The notes beneath the pieces were generated by a model, which was given only the letters and a program-made list of their open reading frames with translations, did not search any database and was not told the DNA's origin. Positions 8,182-16,492 of a DNA stretch of 31,477 nucleotides are shown piece by piece. Each line of letters starts with the position of its first letter. Within the stretch, counting starts at the first letter, position 1. The stretch comes from CAZQEZ01 sp964592475 (GTDB lineage: Bacteria > Bacteroidota > Bacteroidia > Cytophagales > Cyclobacteriaceae), in assembly GCA_964592475.1 (NCBI GenBank), contig CAZQEZ010000044.1:1-31477 (forward strand), in the 5' to 3' direction. A program made the translations under genes and the position numbers.

Positions 8182-8670
8182 TTATTTAAATGCATATCTA
8201 ATACCAAGAGCAACATCACTTGGCCAAAAACCCTGGTCACCAATGATATCAAAAGCTGGCTTCCAGTCTAAGGCCAGATTTAACGGAATCTCTTCAAAAG
8301 TGTACTCTAATCCAATAATGAAGTCTAAACCTATAAATGCTCCGCCATCGTCCTCAACAAATACATCGTTGCGATAAGGCCTATTATCCCAAACACCTAC
8401 GTGAGCACCACCGCCTATATACCAGCCCAAGCCATCGGTATCAAAAGCTACCCAGTTCCATTCATATAAACCTGTGATGGCAAAACCTCCGTAGCCAAAT
8501 GACAATAAACCTTCCAAAGCATTAACATCATTGACAAAATGCTTAGCCGATATTCCATTGTAACCACCAAACTTCAATCCGAGTGAAGTGCTATAATATT
8601 GTGCGCGCGTCTGCTGGTGAAAAGCAACTGATAAAATAAAAACTAAAATTGTTACCTGAAATTTTTTCAT
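8182..8670 (-). CDS. Small secreted/outer-membrane beta-barrel protein
   Basis: From the ATG at 8670 the product is 162 residues with a clear signal peptide (MKKFQVTILVFILSVAF, cleaved near TRAQ-YYS). The mature part has alternating beta-strands rich in Gly and aromatic residues (GLKFGGYNGISAKHF, WYIGGGAHVGVW) and ends in LGIRYAFK. This is the pattern of an 8-stranded outer-membrane barrel, common but poorly characterised in Bacteroidota. A longer reading would need a TTG at 8700 and would bury the signal peptide, so I reject it. A strong terminator follows directly. Function unknown. Confidence 0.8.
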   Translation of the reverse strand: MKKFQVTILVFILSVAFHQQTRAQYYSTSLGLKFGGYNGISAKHFVNDVNALEGLLSFGYGGFAITGLYEWNWVAFDTDGLGWYIGGGAHVGVWDNRPYRNDVFVEDDGGAFIGLDFIIGLEYTFEEIPLNLALDWKPAFDIIGDQGFWPSDVALGIRYAFK

Positions 8671-8726
8671 ATTAAAAATAATTGATTGAACATACTGCAA
8701 ATTTAATCATTAAATAGAAATAATTT

Positions 8727-9092
8727 TTATTCTGATAAGTCTTCATTTCTGTTTATTTCTTCAGTTGCAGTCAATATATCATCTTTAAGACGAGGGAGAT
8801 CTTCAGTTGCGATTTGCCAAATTAAACCTGTCCCTTGCTCATATTCAACGTTATAGGCAGCATTTTTTAAACTTAGCAATGTATTGAAATCCACATAGGC
8901 ATATCGATCTTTTACTTCATCACTTAGCAAACCTGCTGCTGTACCAATCATTTGTAGATTTCTAGCTACATTGCCTTGAATCTGCTCCTCTTTCATAAAT
9001 TGATTATAATCAAGGTTCATGGTATAGCCGTCTATTTCTGCTATGGAGTTGATAATATTATTTAAATGTACTTGATCTTCTTGATTAACCAT
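8727..9092 (-). CDS. Orphan HepT-like (DUF86) protein with degraded RNase motif
   Basis: The 121-residue helical protein resembles HepT/DUF86 proteins, HEPN-fold toxins of the MntA-HepT system. The C-terminal block LIWQIATEDLPRLKDDI (90-106) is close to the family consensus. The catalytic motif R-x4-H-x-Y, which should lie near 76-84, reads KNAAYNVEY: Arg is Lys, His is Asn, and Tyr is shifted by one. RNase activity is therefore doubtful. No MntA-type nucleotidyltransferase gene is adjacent, as the upstream neighbour (44 bp) is rnhA and downstream is a beta-barrel gene. It may be a repurposed HEPN protein. HepT-like fold is likely, function unknown. Confidence 0.65.
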   Translation of the reverse strand: MVNQEDQVHLNNIINSIAEIDGYTMNLDYNQFMKEEQIQGNVARNLQMIGTAAGLLSDEVKDRYAYVDFNTLLSLKNAAYNVEYEQGTGLIWQIATEDLPRLKDDILTATEEINRNEDLSE

Positions 9093-9136
9093 AAAATTTC
9101 CTTTTTATGGTCTAACAGGTACATGGCACAGGTTGT

Positions 9137-9595
9137 TTAAACAGAACCAGAGTTTTCATATCCCAGATCAATTAAAAGCTTTCCACCTTGAGAGCATGCT
9201 ACTGCCAGCTGATCACAACGTTCATTTTCTACATGTCCGGCATGTCCTTTCAGCCACTTAAATTTTACATTATGCTTATTGTACAATTTTATGAATTGCC
9301 GCCATAAATCCTCGTTCTTCTTGCCTTTAAAATTTTTCTTGACCCACCCCCATATCCAGCCTTTATTGATTGCTTTTACCACATACTGCGAATCAGAATA
9401 AATTAAAACATCTTTGCCTTCTCCTTTAATAGCTTCTAATCCTTTAATTACCGCCAGTAGCTCCATCCTGTTGTTAGTAGTTCGGCGAAACCCCTCGCTT
9501 AATTCTTTACGGTGCTGCTTATACTTCAACACTACTCCATAACCGCCCGGCCCGGGATTGCCACTGGAAGCACCATCTGTAAAAATTTCTATCAT
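9137..9595 (-). CDS. rnhA: Ribonuclease HI
   Basis: This 152-residue type 1 RNase H degrades the RNA strand of RNA-DNA hybrids (R-loops, primers). All active-site residues are visible: Asp7 (FTDGASSGNPGPGGYG), Glu45 (NNRMELLAVI), Asp68 (IYSDSQYVVKAI) and Asp128 (ENERCDQLA), plus His118 in KGHAGH. The basic handle region KKNFKGKKNEDLW is present. The start ATG overlaps the marC stop by one base (TGATG), so translation is probably coupled. Length is normal and the call is firm. Confidence 0.97.
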   Translation of the reverse strand: MIEIFTDGASSGNPGPGGYGVVLKYKQHRKELSEGFRRTTNNRMELLAVIKGLEAIKGEGKDVLIYSDSQYVVKAINKGWIWGWVKKNFKGKKNEDLWRQFIKLYNKHNVKFKWLKGHAGHVENERCDQLAVACSQGGKLLIDLGYENSGSV

Positions 9596-10164
9596 CAGAA
9601 ATGTATATTATCTTTTAATAATTTAATTGCAATTGAAAGTAAAATGATGCCAAATACTTTTCGTAAAATATTAAACCCTGCTGCTCCTAGCTTTCGCTCA
9701 AGCCAGTTAGCGCTTTTTAATACAATAAAAACAAATATCAAATTGAGGATAATACCAATGATGATATTAACCGTTTCGTAAGCAGCCTTTAAAGTAATAA
9801 TGGTAGTCATAGTACCTGCTCCTGCGATTAAAGGAAAAGCCAAAGGCACAATCGAGGCACTCTTGGTTTCTTCAGGGTCACTTTTGAAAAATTCAACGCC
9901 AAGCACCATTTCCATACCAATAAAAAAGATGATAATGGCTCCTGCAATAGCAAAAGATTCCACATCGATCCCAAATAATTTAAGTATTGAATTGCCTAAA
10001 AATAAAAAGGCAAACATGATTACGCCGGCTACTATTGTAGCTTTTTCTGATTGAATATGACCCGATTTTTTACGTAAGTCGATTACTACCGGAATAGAAC
10101 CCAGAATATCTATAACAGAAAACAGAATTAGGGTAACTGATATTATTTCTTTAAAATTGAACAT
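9595..10164 (-). CDS. MarC-family integral membrane protein
   Basis: The 189-residue protein is almost entirely membrane helices (about six) and matches the MarC/UPF0056 family. Recognisable parts are the first helix with FSVIDILGSIPVVIDLRKK, the FAIAGAIIIFFIGMEMVLG helix and the PLAFPLIAGAGTMTTIITL loop that carries the family PLA-P-AGPG-like motif. The biochemical function of MarC proteins is not established; the name comes from proximity to marRAB in E. coli and not from antibiotic resistance. It sits 1 bp after the aminotransferase stop and overlaps rnhA by one base, so it is part of the aroQ-to-rnhA operon. Confidence 0.9.
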   Translation of the reverse strand: MFNFKEIISVTLILFSVIDILGSIPVVIDLRKKSGHIQSEKATIVAGVIMFAFLFLGNSILKLFGIDVESFAIAGAIIIFFIGMEMVLGVEFFKSDPEETKSASIVPLAFPLIAGAGTMTTIITLKAAYETVNIIIGIILNLIFVFIVLKSANWLERKLGAAGFNILRKVFGIILLSIAIKLLKDNIHF

Positions 10165-10165
10165 G

Positions 10166-11215
10166 TTATTTAAAAAATGACTTTAAAAATTTTTGAAGAT
10201 TTTTTATTTCTTTTTCTTTTATTGCCGGAAAATTGGCGATTCTAAAAGTATCTTCTTTCCATTTGCCATAACCATTCCCCAATACTATTTCTTTACTGCT
10301 CGCTTTTTTCTTTAAATTATTCACAATAGCCGCTTCTGCTTTAATAGCAAGCACGGTGCGCGATTGCACACTTGTATTACCACTAAGCATCTGCAATTGA
10401 TTGTACCCACTAAAAAAAGCAAGCCACGACTCATACCGTTGTTGAATTAATATATCAATCTTTTCAATGCCTGTATTTTTTTTCAGGGTAGCCATTAGCA
10501 AATATATATTAAGCACATTAGGTGTATAATGTGTTTGGTACTTCAATGCATTTTCCCTTACAAAAAGTAAACTGTTGTAATGTAACCTCTCTCCTATCTC
10601 CTCTGCACGAGCAATTGCTTTAGGAGAACATACCATGATGGCTAAGCCCGCTGGCAAACCAAAACATTTCTGTACGGAAGCATAACATATGTCGGTTTTT
10701 TCAAAAGGAATATATTGCCCTCCCATAGACGAAGTAGCATCTATCGCTAAAAGAGAATCAGGATTGGCTGCTCTAATAGCTGACAAGCAGGGTAATGGAA
10801 CTCTGGTGCCATTGCTTGTTTCATTAATTGTGAGGCAAATCGTATCTTGCTTGAAAGGTTGTGCTACAGGTTCTGCGTCTATCTCAAAATTTGAGGCAAT
10901 GGCTCCACTTCTCAATTTGTGAGTATAATTAAACCACTTTTCTCCGAAAGCACCATTGAAAAGATGTATACTACTTTCTTTAATTAGCGATTGTGCAATT
11001 ATTTCCCAACATTCGGTAGCAGATGAAGTAAAATAAATCTCATAATCGGCAGGTATTTTTAGTTTTTCTTTTAATAAGACAACAGCCTTCTCGTAAATTT
11101 TTTGAAATGTAGGACTACGATGATTTACACTCAAAATACCTTTATGATAAGCTTTTTTGACTAGCCTGGGAACTGTCTCATAAACTTTGGACGGACCGGG
11201 ATAAAAATTATTCAT
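10166..11215 (-). CDS. Class V PLP aminotransferase, phosphoserine-aminotransferase-like
   Basis: The 349-residue fold-type I enzyme resembles phosphoserine aminotransferase (SerC) in outline: NFYPGPSKVY at the N-terminus, HRSPTFQKIYEKA (32-44), the cofactor aspartate in LAIDATSSMG (Asp159), the PLP lysine Lys183 in YASVQKCFGLPAG, and a C-terminal GYGKWKEDTFRIANFPA block like that of SerC. It differs enough from textbook SerC that alanine-glyoxylate or another class V transaminase is possible. It sits between aroQ (4 bp gap) and marC (1 bp gap). Its substrate cannot be told from sequence alone; whether a second, canonical serC exists elsewhere would decide. Confidence 0.8.
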   Translation of the reverse strand: MNNFYPGPSKVYETVPRLVKKAYHKGILSVNHRSPTFQKIYEKAVVLLKEKLKIPADYEIYFTSSATECWEIIAQSLIKESSIHLFNGAFGEKWFNYTHKLRSGAIASNFEIDAEPVAQPFKQDTICLTINETSNGTRVPLPCLSAIRAANPDSLLAIDATSSMGGQYIPFEKTDICYASVQKCFGLPAGLAIMVCSPKAIARAEEIGERLHYNSLLFVRENALKYQTHYTPNVLNIYLLMATLKKNTGIEKIDILIQQRYESWLAFFSGYNQLQMLSGNTSVQSRTVLAIKAEAAIVNNLKKKASSKEIVLGNGYGKWKEDTFRIANFPAIKEKEIKNLQKFLKSFFK

Positions 11216-11219
11216 TTGC

Positions 11220-11645
11220 CTAAGCCTCTAATTCTAAAAAATATTTTAAAGCTAAAGTATATCCTTGCAAACCTATGCCTGATAAAATTCCCACACAATT
11301 TTTGCTCAAAAAGCTTTTATTTCTATAGTCTTCTCGAGCGTAGATATTGGAAATATGCACTTCAAACACTGGTGACTTAATAGCTGCAACGGCATCAGAT
11401 AAGGCTACCGAAGTATGTGTATAACCTCCCGCATTTAAAATAATGCCATCGTAGGAAAACCCTACCTCATGAAGTTTATTGATAAGCTCCCCTTCTACAT
11501 TCGACTGATAATAACTCAAATCTGATTGTGGAAATAGCTTTGATAATTCATTAAAAAAGCTTTCAAAAGTATTATCACCATAAATGCTTTTTTCTCTTAC
11601 CCCCAACAAGTTAAGGTTAGGTCCATTAATTATAATTATTTTCAT
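11220..11645 (-). CDS. aroQ: 3-dehydroquinate dehydratase, type II
   Basis: The 141-residue enzyme makes 3-dehydroshikimate in the shikimate pathway and usually forms a dodecamer. The family blocks are complete: INGPNLNLLGVRE, the catalytic Tyr22 in IYG, NAGGYTHTSVAL (71-82), His97 in EVHISN and Arg104 in AREDYR. The usual NPGAYTHTS loop is NAGGYTHTS here. It heads the minus-strand run aroQ, aminotransferase, marC, rnhA, and is divergent from xerD across 82 bp. The window also carries aroF, another shikimate-pathway gene, but far away. Confidence 0.96.
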   Translation of the reverse strand: MKIIIINGPNLNLLGVREKSIYGDNTFESFFNELSKLFPQSDLSYYQSNVEGELINKLHEVGFSYDGIILNAGGYTHTSVALSDAVAAIKSPVFEVHISNIYAREDYRNKSFLSKNCVGILSGIGLQGYTLALKYFLELEA

Positions 11646-11727
11646 ATCAGTTAATATTTATAACTTTAGCAAATAAGTTGACAAAGTAAGCAATTAAAAA
11701 CAAATTTGTTGGCAGTAAAACTAAAAA

Positions 11728-12627
11728 ATGAATTGGGATTTACACATTAGGCAATTTGAAAATTATCTAAAGCTAGAGCGTTCTTTGGCAGAAAACTCCA
11801 TAGAGGCATACCGGCGTGATGTAGAAAAGCTATACCAATTTCTTATGCTAGGTAGAATTGAAATTTCAGTAAAAGACGTGGAAGCCATTCACTTACGGGA
11901 TTTTTTAGAATATATAGCTGAGCTTGGCATGACTGCTTACAGCCAGGCGAGAATCCTAAGCGGCTTAAAAGCATTTTTTCAATATTTGCTCAATGACGAA
12001 ATTATTACCGAAGACCCCGCTGAACTACTGGAGGCGCCAAAGGTCGGCAGAAAATTGCCTTCTGTGCTTGACTATCATGAAATTGAAAAATTATTTGAAA
12101 ATATAGATTTAAGTAAACCGGAAGGTCATCGCAACCGAGCCATGTTAGAAACGCTTTACAGTTCGGGCCTTAGGGTTTCAGAACTTATCACTCTTCGTGT
12201 TACAAACATTTACCACGACATCGGTTTTTTAAGAATAGTTGGAAAAGGAAGTAAAGAACGGCTGGTTCCTGTTGGAAAGTCAGCACTTAAGTTTATCAAT
12301 ATTTACCTCAAGGATTTTCGAAACAAGCTACAGCCAAAAAAGGGGCATGAAAATTTTGTTTTTCTCAATCGAAGGGGTGCCCAGCTATCTCGGGTGATGG
12401 TTTTCACTATTATTAAAAATCTAGCTATAGCAGCAGGTATTAAGAAGCAGGTAAGTCCGCATACATTCAGGCATTCATTTGCTACTCATTTAATAGAAGG
12501 TGGTGCTGACTTGCGCGCAGTGCAGGAAATGCTGGGGCACGAGTCAATTACGACCACGGAAATCTACACTCACCTAGATAGGGATTATCTAAGGCAGGTG
12601 ATCAGGGAGTTTCATCCCAGACAGTAA
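11728..12627 (+). CDS. xerD: Site-specific tyrosine recombinase XerD
   Basis: The 299-residue protein is a Xer recombinase, which resolves chromosome dimers at dif with a partner. It has the N-terminal SAM-like core-binding domain (about 5-90) and the catalytic domain (about 110-295). All catalytic residues are visible: Arg149 (SGLRVSEL), Lys173 (VGKGSKER), His245 and Arg248 (HTFRHSFATH), His271 (LGHESITTTEIYTH) and nucleophile Tyr280. Length and motifs fit the chromosomal XerD rather than a phage integrase, and no mobile-element genes flank it. It is alone on the plus strand, divergent from aroQ. Confidence 0.95.
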   Translation: MNWDLHIRQFENYLKLERSLAENSIEAYRRDVEKLYQFLMLGRIEISVKDVEAIHLRDFLEYIAELGMTAYSQARILSGLKAFFQYLLNDEIITEDPAELLEAPKVGRKLPSVLDYHEIEKLFENIDLSKPEGHRNRAMLETLYSSGLRVSELITLRVTNIYHDIGFLRIVGKGSKERLVPVGKSALKFINIYLKDFRNKLQPKKGHENFVFLNRRGAQLSRVMVFTIIKNLAIAAGIKKQVSPHTFRHSFATHLIEGGADLRAVQEMLGHESITTTEIYTHLDRDYLRQVIREFHPRQ

Positions 12628-12725
12628 TTGGGGTTTGCTAAAAGTTAAATCAAGCATAATTAATTAAGTCTTAGTGTAAAGATTATTTTTAAAAAACAAA
12701 TCAGGCAGTACACAAAAATTATAGA

Positions 12726-13748
12726 TTAACCAACAAGATTTACTTCCGGATGGATTTCGATTCCAAACTTTTCTGATACGGATTGTTGAATGGCTTTAGC
12801 CAAATTCCATATGTCTTTTCCACTGGCACCTCCATAATTAACTAACACTAAAGCATGATTTTTATGAACGCCATGGTTATTATGTGTATGCCCCTTCCAA
12901 CCACATTGCTCAATCAACCAGGCGGCAGGTATTTTTACCTGGTCTTGATTAACCTTGTATCCAGGCATATCTTTATATTGCATTTGAAGTTGGTCAAATG
13001 CCGCGGCAGAAATTAAAGGGTTTTTAAAAAAACTGCCTGAATTGCCGATTTTAGCAGGGTCTGGCAACTTGCTTTGCCTAATTGCCACCACGGCATTACT
13101 TATATCTTTTATTGTTGGCTCGGCAATATTTCTACTTTCTAATGTTTTTTTAATAGCTCCATAGTCCTTTTTAATAGCGTGCAGTTTATTGGTGAGCCTA
13201 AAAGTAACGGAAGAAATAATAAATTGATTTTTAAGGCTGGTTTTAAATATGCTGCTACGGTAATCAAATTCACAATCTGGATATTTAAATATATGCAATG
13301 TGCCATCTTCAATTTTCACAGCCTCCAGTTGCTCAAACACATCTTTTATCTCAACACCATACGCGCCAATATTTTGCATGGGTGAGGCACCTACCGTACC
13401 TGGTATCAAACTTAAATTTTCCAGGCCACCCAAATCTTCTTCTATGGTGCGTAATACCAGCTGATGCCAATCTTCTCCTCCTCCCACTTTTATCGAGATA
13501 TAATTTTTAGCCTTTTCTAAAACTTCGTAGCCTTTTATGCTGTTTTTGATAACTATACCATCAAAATTGCCCCGGAACAAAATATTGCTGCCTCCTCCTA
13601 ACACCAGTAAAGGATTATTTTTTACAATAGCCCCTTTTAGCAACTGTTGTAAATCCTCAACTGAAAAAACCTCAGCAAAATACTTTGCATATGCCTCTAT
13701 TCCAAAAGTATTAAATGGCTTTAAATTATGATTATTCAAAAGTTTCAT
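12726..13748 (-). CDS. murB: UDP-N-acetylenolpyruvoylglucosamine reductase
   Basis: MurB reduces UDP-GlcNAc-enolpyruvate to UDP-MurNAc in peptidoglycan synthesis, using FAD and NADPH. The 340-residue protein is of the E. coli-like type I. FAD-binding parts are PLLVLGGGSNILF (46-58) and IPGTVGASPMQNIGAYG (115-131). Arg164 (DYRSS), Ser239 in GNSGSFFKNP and Glu335 in HPEVNLVG are the catalytic residues. The start codon overlaps the symporter stop by one base (TAATG), so the two are co-translated. Firm call. Confidence 0.97.
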   Translation of the reverse strand: MKLLNNHNLKPFNTFGIEAYAKYFAEVFSVEDLQQLLKGAIVKNNPLLVLGGGSNILFRGNFDGIVIKNSIKGYEVLEKAKNYISIKVGGGEDWHQLVLRTIEEDLGGLENLSLIPGTVGASPMQNIGAYGVEIKDVFEQLEAVKIEDGTLHIFKYPDCEFDYRSSIFKTSLKNQFIISSVTFRLTNKLHAIKKDYGAIKKTLESRNIAEPTIKDISNAVVAIRQSKLPDPAKIGNSGSFFKNPLISAAAFDQLQMQYKDMPGYKVNQDQVKIPAAWLIEQCGWKGHTHNNHGVHKNHALVLVNYGGASGKDIWNLAKAIQQSVSEKFGIEIHPEVNLVG

Positions 13749-15502
13749 TAATCAGCAAATATTTTTACTTTTCTTGAAAAAATAATTAAAACCAATAACG
13801 AAATTACTGCTATAAATCCATATATTGCTACTTCAAAATAGTTATTAAAGATCAAACTGCCTATAAAGAACAAAGTTGAATACGCCATAAAAACAGCTGA
13901 AATCCAGCATATGAAAAGAAAAAACAAGTTGCGCCGATTTTTAGCAAGTAGGTGTTTAGGAGTAAAAGGTTTCCAAGCTCCCATCGGTTTTATACGATTG
14001 TAAAACTCCTGTAAAACTTTATGCTTGGTAGGTCTGGTGGCAAAAGTAATCGCCAGCCAAACTACAGTAGTAAAACCAACAGTGATGAATAAACTATTAG
14101 GAAACTCAATTCCGACCACGCGAGTATAAGCAAAACCTAAAAACGGGGCTATCGTGGCCGAAATTTCACTCCAGGCATTGATTCGCCACCAATACCAGCG
14201 CAATATCAAAACCGCTCCTAATCCAGCGCCTGCTTCAATCATAAATTTAAATGCTTGCTCCAAAGTATCTATGGTAGAGGTGACTAACAGAGCCACAAAC
14301 ATTAAAATAATAGTCGCGATCCTGCTGAAAAGCACATATTGCTTATCACTGGCTTTGTTATTGATAAATCTTTTGTAAAAGTCGTTGATTAAGTAACTGG
14401 TTCCCCAGTTTAGCTGAGTAGAAATGGTGCTCATGTAAGCTGCAAAAAACGCCACCAATAACAAACCTTTAAGCCCATTGGGCAAAAAATCCCGCATTGC
14501 CATGGCATATCCAAGTCGCTTATCTTCTACTCCCAGCTCAGGATATAAAAATATGGCAGCCAAACCAACCACAATCCAGGGCCATGGCCTAAGTGCATAG
14601 TGAGTAATTTGAAAAAACAAAGTAGCATAAATGGCATGCTTTTCGTTTTTTGCACTCATCATCCGTTGGGCCACATAACCACCTCCACCTGGCTCGGCTC
14701 CGGGGTACCAGCTGGCCCACCATTGTACACCAACAAAGGCAAAAAAAGTAGCTACTCCAATGGTTAAATACTTTGCATCCTCAATAATATTACCGGAAAA
14801 AGAAATTTTTGGAAATAAATTAAACGTTTCTGCAGGAAGCTTCTGTTTTAATCCATCAATACCACCAATCATTGGTGACTGCAAAACCAACACGGCCAAC
14901 ACAATACAGCCCGTCATGGCAATAATAAATTGCACAAAATCAGTAACAGCCACCCCCAATAAACCTGATAAGCTTGAATAAGCCACTACAATAAGCATAG
15001 CCAAAGCAATATAAAAGATAATCTGACTGTCGGGTATGTGGAAAAATACTTTTAACAATGCCGCTAAAGCCAAATTTACCCAGGCAATGATCACACTATT
15101 CATAAAAACGCCCAAATAAATTGCTTTAAAGCCTCTTAAAAATGCCGCAGGCTTACCAGAATATCTCAGCTCTACCAGCTCTACATCTGTTACGATATTC
15201 GATTTTCGCCAATACTTGGAAAAGAAAAAAACTGCCAGCATTCCACCTATCAATCCATTCCACCATATCCAGTTGCCACTTACGCCATTTTTTGCCACTA
15301 ATTCTGTAATAAGTAGCGGTGTATCAGCAGCAAACGTAGTTGCTACCATAGAAGTACCGGCAATCCACCAGGGCAAGTTACGCCCTCCTAAAAAGAAGCT
15401 TTCAATATTTTTACCTCCTTCTTTGCGAAAATTGAGGCCTATCACTAAGCTAAGCAAAACAAAGCCTGAAATTATTACATAATCAATAAATGCTAGTTCC
15501 AT
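13748..15502 (-). CDS. Sodium:solute symporter (SSS) family transporter
   Basis: The 584-residue protein has about 13-14 membrane helices and the SSS-family opening (GxNFRKEGGKNIESFFLGGRNLPWW, about residues 24-48). It continues with SMVATTFAADTPL and, later, the sodium-site helix region FFAAYMSTISTQLNWG. It would import a small solute with sodium, but the substrate cannot be told; no catabolic gene is adjacent. It overlaps DUF4260 by one base upstream (TCAT region at 15502) and murB by one base downstream. That is an unusually tight link between a transporter and a cell-wall gene, and a sugar or cell-wall-related solute is one possibility. Confidence 0.9.
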   Translation of the reverse strand: MELAFIDYVIISGFVLLSLVIGLNFRKEGGKNIESFFLGGRNLPWWIAGTSMVATTFAADTPLLITELVAKNGVSGNWIWWNGLIGGMLAVFFFSKYWRKSNIVTDVELVELRYSGKPAAFLRGFKAIYLGVFMNSVIIAWVNLALAALLKVFFHIPDSQIIFYIALAMLIVVAYSSLSGLLGVAVTDFVQFIIAMTGCIVLAVLVLQSPMIGGIDGLKQKLPAETFNLFPKISFSGNIIEDAKYLTIGVATFFAFVGVQWWASWYPGAEPGGGGYVAQRMMSAKNEKHAIYATLFFQITHYALRPWPWIVVGLAAIFLYPELGVEDKRLGYAMAMRDFLPNGLKGLLLVAFFAAYMSTISTQLNWGTSYLINDFYKRFINNKASDKQYVLFSRIATIILMFVALLVTSTIDTLEQAFKFMIEAGAGLGAVLILRWYWWRINAWSEISATIAPFLGFAYTRVVGIEFPNSLFITVGFTTVVWLAITFATRPTKHKVLQEFYNRIKPMGAWKPFTPKHLLAKNRRNLFFLFICWISAVFMAYSTLFFIGSLIFNNYFEVAIYGFIAVISLLVLIIFSRKVKIFAD

Positions 15503-15861
15503 CAGGTTTCAATTAAGGGCATAGTGCCTAAGTGGGTATGTTTAAAATGATCAGGATACTTGAGTCCAAAACCAAAGATACGATCCATGGCCGAATGTGC
15601 AAATAAAATTACTCCCGCCAACATAAGCAAGGGCAGGCGAAGCAATACTCCTGCTAAATAAATTATGATTGCTATTCCTTTATGATGAAATAGGTTGTAG
15701 ATTACTGATCCTACCTGTGTATTGAAAAGATAACCAACCATACCAATGTCAGGCAATAGCAGGAGTATTGGAAACCAATACCAGTCAAAAGACAATAAAT
15801 AAAACAAGTAAATACCCAATCCGAATTGAGCCAACTCTTCCAGCTTTAGTATATTTTTCAT
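15502..15861 (-). CDS. DUF4260-family membrane protein
   Basis: From the ATG at 15861 the product is 119 residues with about four membrane helices and the DUF4260 pattern: LEELAQFGLGIYLF at the start, LLPDIGMVGYLFN, NLFHHKG, and the end motif HSAMDRIFGFGLKYPDHFKHTHLG-type stretch (split here only for length). The His/Asp residues in HHK, DR and HTH are conserved in the family; function is not known. A longer ATG at 15900 exists but lies upstream of the -7 box at 15886-15893, so the shorter start is preferred. It is first in the DUF4260, symporter, murB operon. Confidence 0.85.
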   Translation of the reverse strand: MKNILKLEELAQFGLGIYLFYLLSFDWYWFPILLLLPDIGMVGYLFNTQVGSVIYNLFHHKGIAIIIYLAGVLLRLPLLMLAGVILFAHSAMDRIFGFGLKYPDHFKHTHLGTMPLIET

Positions 15862-15885
15862 GCTGCGAATATTAGTTTTATTTTG

Positions 15886-15913
15886 CAAAAGTAAAAACAT
15901 TTTATTTTTACAA
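15886..15913 (-). promoter_or_regulatory. Bacteroidota-type promoter for DUF4260-symporter-murB
   Basis: Read on the minus strand there is TTG (15913-15911), a 17-bp spacer, and TACTTTTG (15893-15886), an exact match to the Bacteroidota -7 consensus TAnnTTTG with an accepted spacing (TTG-N17-23). Transcription would begin near 15879, leaving a short leader before the ATG at 15861. This decides the start of DUF4260. Confidence 0.6.
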
Positions 15914-15964
15914 CCTAAATATTTATTTGCGTGTCAATAATTAAATAACCGTAAAGTTTAATAT

Positions 15965-16492
15965 ATGCGAAAAATATTTTTTTATTGTCTACCTATCCTA
16001 TTCATGTTGGGCTGCTTTCCCAGGGAAGAAGTTTACTTCGAAGATGGAGAAATACTGGGATTTAAACCTATTTATGCTAACGAAGGGGATTATGAAGTTT
16101 TAATTAAGGAACCACGAGCCTTGAAAAATCCCGGTAAAATCTATTATTACAATAAGTTTATTTTTATAAATGAACGATTTGAAGGGGTTCATTTGTATGA
16201 TAATACCGATCCTAAAAACCCTCAAAACATTGGCTTTATTAAAATTAAAGGCAACGTGGATATTGCCATTCGTAACAATGTATTATACGCAGACAACATC
16301 AGCGATTTGATTAGCATAGATATTTTTGATCCGAATAATATAAAACTACTTGAACGAATAAATGATGTAATCCCAAGCCAGAGTTTGTATCCGCCGGAGC
16401 AAGGTGTATATTTTGAATGCCCTGATCCGAGCAAAGGCACAATAGTAGGATGGGAACAAGCTGTATTAGTAGACCCTAAATGCCAAAGATGA
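15965..16492 (+). CDS. LVIVD-repeat lipoprotein, N-terminal half of a split protein
   Basis: The 175-residue product has a lipoprotein signal (MRKIFFYCLPILFMLGC, lipobox LGC at 15-17). It is followed by blade-like LVIVD repeats: FINERFEGVHLYDNTDPKNP, then GNVDIAIRNNVLYADN and LISIDIFDPNNIKLLERI. It ends soon after GTIVGWEQAVLVDP. In other Bacteroidota, as I remember them, this sequence continues in the same protein into the part that here is encoded by the next gene. The stop at 16490-16492 overlaps the next start (ATGATGA). It is probably anchored in the outer or inner membrane; ligand unknown. First gene of a three-gene operon with a beta-barrel protein. Confidence 0.8.
   Translation: MRKIFFYCLPILFMLGCFPREEVYFEDGEILGFKPIYANEGDYEVLIKEPRALKNPGKIYYYNKFIFINERFEGVHLYDNTDPKNPQNIGFIKIKGNVDIAIRNNVLYADNISDLISIDIFDPNNIKLLERINDVIPSQSLYPPEQGVYFECPDPSKGTIVGWEQAVLVDPKCQR

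Noticed and set aside
8671..8700. TTG start at 8700 for the small beta-barrel gene
   Set aside because: It would place ten residues before a good signal peptide.
11728..12627. Phage or transposon integrase instead of XerD
   Set aside because: Length, motifs and the absence of att-like repeats or mobile genes nearby fit chromosomal XerD.
15862..15900. Longer start for the DUF4260 gene at 15900
   Set aside because: It lies upstream of the -7 box at 15886-15893 and adds residues not typical of the family.
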